Shown here in pieces: positions 58,623 through 64,000 of a DNA stretch of 64,000 bases. The position numbers and the translations under genes are program-made. How positions within the stretch are numbered: the stretch's first letter is position 1; every line of letters starts with the position of its first letter. The notes under the pieces were generated by a model. The model had not been told where the DNA came from. It searched no databases and was given only the letters and a program-made list of their open reading frames with translations. Origin of the DNA: Candidatus Saccharimonadota bacterium (GTDB lineage Bacteria; Patescibacteriota; Saccharimonadia; Saccharimonadales; Saccharimonadaceae); assembly GCA_017512175.1 (NCBI GenBank), contig JAFWHA010000017.1, forward strand, positions 62,001 to 126,000, written 5' to 3'.

Positions 58623-59946
58623 TAAAAACCTTTCTAAGCCATTTATCGGCAGGACCAGCCGTCATTAATAATATAAGATAATTGTTCTTTTGATAGTCTC
58701 GTATTTTTTGAGCAAGTGTGTCATCTGGATTCGCAGGCTCTCCTATTTCGCTATTTGATAAGCTGTCAATAAAATCTTGGGGGTTTAATATTTCAAGAGA
58801 TGGATCTTCTCGGACTAGGTAAGTAGGTAGCCAATAAAGTTTAGAGATGCCAGCAAAAGCATCTTGATAGCCATCTTTAATTTCGTGTTGGCGGACATTT
58901 TGATGAGGCTCATAAATAGCAACAACACCAGATAGGTTTAGTCTTTCTGCCTCTTCTTTTGCCATTTCTATGGTAGCGGCAATTTCTTCTGGGTGATGGC
59001 CGTAATCGGAGTAAACGTGATCGGCTATTCTTTCAAATCTTCTACCAACTCCTGGAAAATCGTTCAAGATTTTGATGAGAAGTTCCTCGTTGATTTTTTG
59101 GCCAACGTAGGATTTACCGTTCGAAATTAAAGTTTCGTTGGCTACTCTTAAATCTTCTTCCTCTACCATCTCAAAAATAGCTTGTATAGCTAGGTTCGCA
59201 TCATATCTTCTGGCTTCTCCGGCTAGAGAGAATTTATTTTTTTCGTCAATTATTTCGGAGTTTTGGATTACTGCTGCCCCTTCGAGAGCGTTGCCATGAA
59301 TAACATTTTCACTTTGCCCTTCAAATTTGGAGAAGGCTCTTAGATAGTCTAACTTTGTAGGATAAATGTCGGGATGGTCGTATGAAACGGTGGTGATGAC
59401 TGATAGCCATGGAGAAAAATGTAGAAAATTGCGATCATATTCATCCGCTTCGTAAACTAAGAATGAAGAATTTGCATCATATTTTCCTGCCTCGGCAAAT
59501 GGCAATGTGGTACCAATAAGATAGGATATAGGAAGGCCAAGTGATAACGCTGTCCAAGTAATCATTGCGGTAGTAGTAGTCTTGCCATGCGTGCCGGCGA
59601 CGGCAACTAGTTTAAGTCCGAGTTTGTCGATTAAATAGGCGATTAGTTCATCACGTTTAGAAACTCTAAGACCTAGTTTTTGAGCAAGAATTAGTTCTGG
59701 ATGGTTTTCAGGTAGAGCTGAGGTGTAGACAAACCAGTCTACTTTCGATTGGTCGTACATTTCTTGTAAAAATTTTCCATCTTGGGCAGATTCGCCAATT
59801 TCTAGAGGGATATTTTTATGTCTTAGCTCATCTGTAACTGCGCCTTCGGATAAATCGGAGCCGCAAACGAAAAGACCAGCATCTTTTGCCATTAAGGCTA
59901 AAGGACCAAGCCCAGTTCCAGAGATTCCAGAAATATAGATATTCAT
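58603..59946 (-). CDS. murC: UDP-N-acetylmuramate-L-alanine ligase (MurC/Mpl-type Mur ligase)
   Basis: 447 residues. Adds L-Ala to UDP-MurNAc in peptidoglycan synthesis. N-terminal nucleotide-binding YISGISGTGLGPLALMAKDAG; ATP-binding LVAVAGTHGKTTTTAMI near residue 115; YEADEYDRNFLHFSPWL; and DYGHHPEEIAATI in the third domain. The last is found in both MurC and the recycling enzyme Mpl; without other mur genes here, MurC is the simpler choice. It is co-transcribed with gtrA. Confidence 0.85.
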   Translation of the reverse strand: MNIYISGISGTGLGPLALMAKDAGLFVCGSDLSEGAVTDELRHKNIPLEIGESAQDGKFLQEMYDQSKVDWFVYTSALPENHPELILAQKLGLRVSKRDELIAYLIDKLGLKLVAVAGTHGKTTTTAMITWTALSLGLPISYLIGTTLPFAEAGKYDANSSFLVYEADEYDRNFLHFSPWLSVITTVSYDHPDIYPTKLDYLRAFSKFEGQSENVIHGNALEGAAVIQNSEIIDEKNKFSLAGEARRYDANLAIQAIFEMVEEEDLRVANETLISNGKSYVGQKINEELLIKILNDFPGVGRRFERIADHVYSDYGHHPEEIAATIEMAKEEAERLNLSGVVAIYEPHQNVRQHEIKDGYQDAFAGISKLYWLPTYLVREDPSLEILNPQDFIDSLSNSEIGEPANPDDTLAQKIRDYQKNNYLILLMTAGPADKWLRKVFNGKTES

Positions 59947-59955
59947 TATTGGTAT

Positions 59956-59964
59956 ATTATAGCA
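59956..59964 (-). promoter_or_regulatory. Extended -10 promoter of murC, leaderless
   Basis: Minus strand TGCTATAAT ends 9 bases before ATG 59946. Confidence 0.65.
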
Positions 59965-59978
59965 TAATTTTAGGAGTG

Positions 59979-59992
59979 ACTATCTAAATAGT
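59979..59992. repeat. Palindrome between the murC and 60027 promoters
   Basis: ACTAT-CTAA-ATAGT. It covers the -35 position of both divergent promoters, so one bound protein could affect both. Candidate operator; the arms are short. Confidence 0.35.
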
Positions 59993-59997
59993 ATCTA

Positions 59998-60006
59998 TGA
60001 TATAAT
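59998..60006 (+). promoter_or_regulatory. Extended -10 promoter of the 60027 gene
   Basis: TGATATAAT 20 bases before ATG 60027. The short leader is G-rich (GGATTAGGGTGG), a weak ribosome-binding site. Confidence 0.6.
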
Positions 60007-60026
60007 GGATGTAGGATTAGGGTGGA

Positions 60027-60719
60027 ATGAAAAAAATTAATATTAAGAAGTCTCTGAAATCCTTTGGTCGAGTAAAAACTTGGCAATTGCTTTTGATTCT
60101 AGTGTTGCTTTTATTCATTTATGCGACGCTACTTAGATTTGACCATATTAAGATGACAGATTTAAGAACGGCCGTTATTACTGCTGATGAGTCTGGTAGC
60201 GACGAAGAAATTGCGAATGCATTGACGGAGCTTAAAAATTTTACTTTTTCACATACAGTGATAAATGTGGTGGAGAAGAATGGCAAGTCACTGATTACTT
60301 TTGGTACGGGGCCAATCTATTTAGAGCATCAATACGAAAGAAAAGCTGAAGAGGCGTTGAATAAGGCAGAGCAGCAGGCTAGTACTGATGAAAATCCGAA
60401 TGGTAATGTTTTTGCGAAAGCTATGGAAGTATGCAAGCCATTAGCAATTCAAAATGGTTGGGCTTGGAATAGCCAAGGATATCTAGATTGTATGACTGGA
60501 GAAATTGCAAAGTATCCAACTTCTGAGACTATTGAGGATACTTTTATGGCTACGTTACCACCTACGGGCCTTTTTAGATATGATTTCGTATCGCCAATTA
60601 TTTCCCCTACGTTGTCTGGGCTAGTAGCTATAGTGTGTTTAGTCTTGACTGTTGTAATTTTTATCCGGTTTATTACTTGGTGTGTCCTCCGTTTAGCTTT
60701 AATTTTTATAAAAAAATAG
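60027..60719 (+). CDS. Two-helix membrane protein of unknown function
   Basis: 230 residues. A basic N-terminus and a helix at about 18-34 are followed by an exported middle of ~155 residues and a long hydrophobic C-terminal segment (about 190-228, probably one or two helices). The middle contains helical, charged sequence (HQYERKAEEALNKAEQQAST) and two cysteines (MEVCKPLAIQNGW and YLDCMTG) that could pair. No family recognised. Divergent from murC; its own transcription unit. Confidence 0.6.
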   Translation: MKKINIKKSLKSFGRVKTWQLLLILVLLLFIYATLLRFDHIKMTDLRTAVITADESGSDEEIANALTELKNFTFSHTVINVVEKNGKSLITFGTGPIYLEHQYERKAEEALNKAEQQASTDENPNGNVFAKAMEVCKPLAIQNGWAWNSQGYLDCMTGEIAKYPTSETIEDTFMATLPPTGLFRYDFVSPIISPTLSGLVAIVCLVLTVVIFIRFITWCVLRLALIFIKK

Positions 60720-60729
60720 CAAAAACCTC

Positions 60730-60758
60730 TTGACATCTATGACTTGGGGTCATAAGAT
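60730..60758 (+). promoter_or_regulatory. Strong promoter with palindromic spacer, small-protein gene
   Basis: TTGACA (60730-60735, perfect), 17-base spacer, TAAGAT (60753-60758). The inverted repeat TATGAC-TTGGG-GTCATA (60738-60754) fills most of the spacer and touches the -10. This is a layout seen with regulators that bind between -35 and -10 (for example the MerR family), although those promoters usually have longer spacers. Candidate regulated promoter. Confidence 0.65.
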
Positions 60759-60785
60759 AAGAAGTACAACAACTAAGGAGGAATT

Positions 60786-60989
60786 ATGGCCTACCAACAT
60801 ACTAACAGTAAAGGCGTTACCTACTACCTACGTCAGTCAGAAGTCACTCTTCGTGGTGGTAAGAAGCAAACTATTTACTTCTTCACTAAGACTGCAGAAG
60901 GTGGCAAGGGTACCCCTATTGATCTTCCAGCAGATCGTGTCGTCAACGAAAACCCACGTAATGGTTTCTTGACCCTCAAGAAGAAATAA
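60786..60989 (+). CDS. Small basic protein of unknown function, probably highly expressed
   Basis: 67 residues, soluble. It starts MAYQHTNSKGVTYYLRQSEV and ends TLKKK, with a middle of beta-like sequence (LRGGKKQTIYFFTKTAEG) and the motif PADRVVNENPRNGFLTLKKK. Coding is supported by a consensus promoter, a perfect AAGGAGG (60775-60781) 4 bases before ATG, and a strong terminator after it. No family name that I can justify. Its control signals are the strongest in the window, so it may be abundant. Confidence 0.75.
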   Translation: MAYQHTNSKGVTYYLRQSEVTLRGGKKQTIYFFTKTAEGGKGTPIDLPADRVVNENPRNGFLTLKKK

Positions 60990-61019
60990 TCTTGAGAAGT
61001 TAAACTCAATTCTAATATA

Positions 61020-61054
61020 AAAATCTAGCCTAGGAATTCTGGGCTAGATTTTTT
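61020..61054 (+). terminator. Rho-independent terminator after the small-protein gene
   Basis: Perfect 10-bp stem AAATCTAGCC / GGCTAGATTT (61021-61030 and 61042-61051), 11-base loop, then T-tract to 61054. The stem is flanked by A's on the left, so it could work in both directions. Confidence 0.85.
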
Positions 61055-61073
61055 ATGGTATTTAAAATGTTTA

Positions 61074-61082
61074 TGTTATAAT
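61074..61082 (+). promoter_or_regulatory. Extended -10 promoter of the lipase gene
   Basis: TGTTATAAT. An ATG at 61081 overlaps this box and cannot be the start; the true start is GTG 61126, after AAAGGAGG (61114-61121). Confidence 0.65.
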
Positions 61083-61125
61083 GAAGGAAAATAGTCATAT
61101 ATTTTTAAAATACAAAGGAGGCTCT

Positions 61126-62955
61126 GTGAAATGGGCAAGAAATAAAAATATCAAAAAGTTTTTGATTTTGGGATTCGTTTTCGGATTGATAGCGAGCGGT
61201 TTGGTAACGCATAATGTCTTGGCCGTAGATGCAGAAGAAATTACAGTGACCTATCCTTACTATGGGTTTGTAGAAGATCCAGAAAACCCTTGGACGTCGG
61301 TTTATGATGCGTTGGATGAAACTGGTGAGATTCAGTATAGTGATGCGTTTTTTGACGACTTGTCCCCTGGTGACCACCCGAAACTTCGGGCTGTGTCTTA
61401 TGCTTTGGCGCTAGCTGGTTATGAAAATCAAGCAGATGGTTATCCATCTGATGATGGAGAGATTAATCCAAAATTGTACGGGATGTTAGATCAAATGGAT
61501 TTCTCTGATTATCAGAGTTGGGATATTACATCTGAGGAAGATGGGCATTCTATGGGGACGACGATTGGGCATAAAACACTTGCTAATGGGCAGGAACTTA
61601 TCGTAGTCGCACCGCGTAATTATAACTATATGACAGAATGGTTATCAAATTTTAATGTAGGAACGTCTGGCGATCATGTTGGTTTTTCGGAGTCGGCGAA
61701 TTTGATGGTCGAGAGACTTAATGATTACCTTGCGAATCGAGAAATTCCTGATAATTATAAAATTTGGGTAGTAGGATATTCGCGAGGTGGGGCTGTAGTA
61801 GATTTGTTCGCAAAAAACATTAATATGAATATAGACAATTATAAAATGTCATCAGATGATTTTTATGTTTATACTTTTGGCGCACCAAAAGCAAGCATGG
61901 TAGAAACTAATTATTCTAATATTCATGATGTGAAGGATGGGAATGATTTACTACTTGGGTATGTGTTCCCAGAAGAATGGGGTTTTTATAATACTGGAGC
62001 GTATGAAGAAATTCATCCTGCAGATATAGAAATTACGACTGCGGCGGTTGATATTTCGGACTTGGCAGACAGTTCGAAAGCGATGAATCTCTTAGCGTCT
62101 AATGTTGGCATGACAAAAGAAATAGGCACAATGAACGGTAGAGATTTTATGGATAGTTGGTTTCAGTTTGTAATTGAGAATGGGCTAACGCGTGAGTATT
62201 TTGATTCGACTGTTAAATCTCCACTTTCGGCATTGATGAAAGCCTATCAGTTGAGGACTTTAGATAAGCAAGGGGAGTTTACAGATTTTTTGAAGAGTAC
62301 TGATAAGGGGCTTGCTGGTATGGTGGCTGGTAATGCTTTTGCGGATTTGACTAGCGGAGCGTACGAGGGTAGTACCATAGAGGAACTTCTTAGCAATTAC
62401 CCGCCATATCAAGATTTGGTAAAAATTCTAAAAGGTACAGCAGTGGAAGCTGATATTGATGATTTTATATCATATCTGATAGTTTATATTGGAGAGTACT
62501 CAGACTATGAAGAAGCTTTTGGTGATTCTTTAGCGGTGACTGAAGAAGAATTTGATATCATCAAGGAGAATATTCCGAAATTAATAAAGGCTTTAGCTCC
62601 AATAATAGTCGCAGATGCGAAGTATACTCAGGCAAATTATGGCGATACTTATTCTCTGTTTTATACGTACACGCTTGCTTCTAATGCTGAAAATCTCGTT
62701 GTAGGCCATATCCCAGAGAGTATTATGCCTATTTTGAAAAGCTTGATACCTAATGAGGATGATGACGACGATGATGAGGAGGAATCTGAAGAAGAAGCAG
62801 CACCGAATATTCCAGATACTGGATATATGACTATGACCGAGACGCAAGAGAAAGGCTCGTCAGCAACATATATGCCGGTAATTGTTGTCGGCGCGGTAGT
62901 GGTAGTGATAGCTGTCTCTTGCTATGCCATAAAAAAGACTCGGCTAAAACGCTGA
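61126..62955 (+). CDS. Secreted class 3-type lipase-like hydrolase with sortase-like C-terminus
   Basis: 609 residues from GTG 61126. Signal sequence about 5-31 (LILGFVFGLIASGLVTHNVLAV). Alpha/beta-hydrolase: VVGYSRGGAVVDLF with nucleophile Ser219, VYTFGAPKAS, and DVKDGNDLLLGYVFP supplying the likely Asp, as in class 3 lipases. An acidic linker (a run of Asp and Glu near residue 548) leads to NIPDTGYMT, a helix (PVIVVGAVVVVIAVSCYAI) and the basic end KKTRLKR. This looks like an LPxTG-type wall-sorting signal with an unusually long gap (about 20 residues) between motif and helix. Probable surface enzyme acting on lipids of the host or neighbours. Confidence 0.78.
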   Translation: MKWARNKNIKKFLILGFVFGLIASGLVTHNVLAVDAEEITVTYPYYGFVEDPENPWTSVYDALDETGEIQYSDAFFDDLSPGDHPKLRAVSYALALAGYENQADGYPSDDGEINPKLYGMLDQMDFSDYQSWDITSEEDGHSMGTTIGHKTLANGQELIVVAPRNYNYMTEWLSNFNVGTSGDHVGFSESANLMVERLNDYLANREIPDNYKIWVVGYSRGGAVVDLFAKNINMNIDNYKMSSDDFYVYTFGAPKASMVETNYSNIHDVKDGNDLLLGYVFPEEWGFYNTGAYEEIHPADIEITTAAVDISDLADSSKAMNLLASNVGMTKEIGTMNGRDFMDSWFQFVIENGLTREYFDSTVKSPLSALMKAYQLRTLDKQGEFTDFLKSTDKGLAGMVAGNAFADLTSGAYEGSTIEELLSNYPPYQDLVKILKGTAVEADIDDFISYLIVYIGEYSDYEEAFGDSLAVTEEEFDIIKENIPKLIKALAPIIVADAKYTQANYGDTYSLFYTYTLASNAENLVVGHIPESIMPILKSLIPNEDDDDDDEEESEEEAAPNIPDTGYMTMTETQEKGSSATYMPVIVVGAVVVVIAVSCYAIKKTRLKR

Positions 62956-62958
62956 GTC
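62937..62958 (-). terminator. Hairpin over the lipase stop codon, terminator-like on the minus strand
   Basis: 8-bp stem GACTCGGC / GCTGAGTC with one G-T pair and loop TAAAAC. On the minus strand it is followed by a T6 tract, so it resembles a terminator for leftward transcription. On the plus strand no T-tract follows. The gap 62956-63088 beyond it otherwise holds only the next promoter. Confidence 0.45.
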
Positions 62959-63029
62959 GTATAGAATCTGGTGGGGGCGAATTGTTCAAACATTAACAAT
63001 CTACAAAGAAGATATTCGAAGACGTTTAG

Positions 63030-63057
63030 TTGAGAAATGTAGTTTTGATGTTATAAT
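63030..63057 (+). promoter_or_regulatory. Promoter of the zinc-ribbon repeat protein
   Basis: TTGAGA (63030-63035), 16-base spacer, extended -10 TGTTATAAT (63049-63057). The leader of 31 bases to ATG 63089 has no clear Shine-Dalgarno sequence. Confidence 0.6.
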
Positions 63058-63088
63058 ATAAATAATTGAGAATAACAGACAAGCCGAC

Positions 63089-64000
63089 ATGGACGAGTAT
63101 TTAAATATAATTGGTAAAGCGAGAACTTGCACAAAATGTGGCAAGACTAAGCCAGTAGAATTTTTTGGAACTCGAGTCAGGGAGAATGGGAAGGTTCAGC
63201 CCCATTCTCAATGCAAAGAATGTCGACGCATTCATCGTATGGAATGGAGAAGGGCTAAAGGTGTAAAACCTAGAGAAAGAAGAACCGAAGACCAAATTCG
63301 ACGGGGCGTTAAAGTTTGCCTAACGTGTGGAATAGAGAAGCCACTTGAAGAATTCCCTAAAGCATTCATAAAAGATAGACAAAAAATAAAGTATTTTAGC
63401 CATTGTCGAGAATGCACGAATGCAAAGAATCGCAAAGGTCCTGCAAGAATTGCAAAAGTTAGCGATGGCAAAAACACATACTTAGTTACCCGTTCAGAGA
63501 AAAAAGAAATAGAACTTAGAACTGGTTTAAAGGTTTGTAATAAATGTGGTCAGACGAAGTCGTTAGACGAGTTTTATAAATCAAAAGACTATTACCATCC
63601 TGAATGTAAAAAATGCACGAACAAAAGCCAAGCTGAGTCAAGACGAAGACGTGGGCTATACAAAGGTTATTTTGAAAACACTCTAGAAAAAGCTCTAGCT
63701 GATGGGCATAAGACCTGTAAACGTTGCAGTAAAACGAAGCCTCTTAATGAATTTAGTTTTAGAAAGGACAGCAACAATTACAATAATACTTGCAAAAAAT
63801 GCAAGGCTGAAATAGCCCATGCGGATTACCACAATAATACGGAAGCTCGTCTTGAAATGAATAGGAAATATAGATTAAAAAATATTGAGCACATTAGAAA
63901 AAATAAGAGACGATACGGCCAAGAGCATAAAGAGGAACGAAAAATATATTTAAAGAAATGGTACGAGGAAAATAAAGACACAGTTGTTAAGGAGTATCGA
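63089..64000 (+). CDS. Protein with four tandem zinc-ribbon modules and Tyr/Lys-rich helix (3' end outside window)
   Basis: An open frame of 304 codons with no stop, continuing past the right edge. Four modules of the form C-x2-C-G-x2-K-P-x-x-E-F ... C-x2-C lie at Cys14/17/42/45, 77/80/106/109, 150/153/173/176 and 210/213/235/238; each can bind one zinc. From about residue 245 to the edge the sequence is a basic helix with regularly spaced Tyr and Trp (MNRKYRLKN, NKRRYGQEH, YLKKWYEEN). Similar CxxCG-KP-F modules with such helices occur at the N-terminus of phage and bacterial HNH/endonuclease VII-like proteins, where one module is usual. A nuclease domain may follow beyond the window; that is inference. 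Confidence 0.75.
   Translation, partial: MDEYLNIIGKARTCTKCGKTKPVEFFGTRVRENGKVQPHSQCKECRRIHRMEWRRAKGVKPRERRTEDQIRRGVKVCLTCGIEKPLEEFPKAFIKDRQKIKYFSHCRECTNAKNRKGPARIAKVSDGKNTYLVTRSEKKEIELRTGLKVCNKCGQTKSLDEFYKSKDYYHPECKKCTNKSQAESRRRRGLYKGYFENTLEKALADGHKTCKRCSKTKPLNEFSFRKDSNNYNNTCKKCKAEIAHADYHNNTEARLEMNRKYRLKNIEHIRKNKRRYGQEHKEERKIYLKKWYEENKDTVVKEYR

Noticed and set aside
61081-61125. ATG at 61081 as the lipase start
   Set aside because: It overlaps the last bases of the TGTTATAAT box, so it would lie upstream of the transcript start. GTG 61126 has AAAGGAGG and is followed directly by a signal sequence.
61241-61447. Antisense open frames over the lipase, CotH, VirB6-like and GT genes
   Set aside because: They lie inside well-supported genes, lack promoters or ribosome-binding sites, and show no recognisable protein features.
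62956-63088. Possible small RNA gene in the G-rich stretch after the lipase
   Set aside because: GGTGGGGGCGAATTG looked structured, but no cloverleaf, tmRNA, SRP or RNase P RNA core could be drawn, and no terminator follows it.
4-64000. UGA recoding (Gracilibacteria/SR1 code)
   Set aside because: UGA ends several genes precisely where ATGA overlaps or new promoters begin (21268, 30220, 40821, 43397), so it is an ordinary stop here.

Overview
The window looks like a near-origin chromosomal segment of a small, AT-rich genome of the Candidate Phyla Radiation, most probably a Saccharibacteria (TM7). The basis is recognition from protein content: a compact gene layout, a type IV secretion locus with several small two-helix pilins, a VirB4 ATPase with a separately encoded partner, PEGA/glucosaminidase proteins, and a monoderm-style surface-glycan locus. 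UGA is used as an ordinary stop codon (for example the ATGA overlaps at 21265-21268, 30217-30220 and 40818-40821), which argues against the UGA-glycine lineages (Absconditabacteria/SR1, Gracilibacteria). The species cannot be named from the sequence. No tRNA, rRNA, CRISPR array or insertion sequence was recognised.

Layout. (1) 0-15.3 kb: a type IV secretion-like locus. Three pilin-like genes run leftward. A VirB6/TrbL-like channel protein, a PrgI protein, a VirB4 N-domain protein, the VirB4 ATPase, a large anchored protein and two copies of a [peptidoglycan hydrolase + PEGA protein] pair run rightward. No coupling protein, VirB11 or relaxase is in the window. (2) 15.3-24.9 kb: the replication-origin neighbourhood. 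recF, dnaN and dnaA run leftward; rpmH, a heterodimeric ABC exporter, rnpA, yidC and a Jag/KhpB-like gene run rightward. Clusters of DnaA-box-like sites lie on both sides of dnaA, with an AT-rich stretch beside dnaN. (3) 25-32 kb: an LCP ligase, a LexA-like DNA-binding domain protein without a protease, a polyprenyl-phosphate glycosyltransferase, a SufS-like enzyme, a membrane-anchored thioredoxin-fold protein and a CotH-like kinase. (4) 32-58.6 kb: a large surface-polysaccharide region with many glycosyltransferases, a WbsX/RgpF fusion, rmlACBD for dTDP-L-rhamnose, galE, a Wzm/Wzt exporter, an initiating sugar-phosphate transferase, an O-antigen-ligase-like protein, GtrA, and a secreted protein with four beta-trefoil lectin domains. 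(5) 58.6-64 kb: murC, a membrane protein, a small highly expressed-looking protein, a secreted class 3-type lipase with a sortase-like tail, and, running off the right edge, a protein with four tandem zinc-ribbon modules.

How the parts fit (inference). The secretion locus, the surface polysaccharide and the secreted lectin and lipase are all envelope functions expected in an epibiont that must attach to a host cell and exchange material with it. LCP, murC and the glucosaminidases act on the wall; the Rml/Wz/GT genes build the glycan coat.

The most systematic observation concerns gene starts. Eighteen first-in-unit genes have a TATAAT-type -10 box ending only 6-9 bases before the start codon, usually as extended TGnTATAAT. 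This predicts leaderless mRNAs. Genes inside operons instead tend to carry Shine-Dalgarno sequences. Several divergent pairs are served by two such promoters packed into 36-50 bp.
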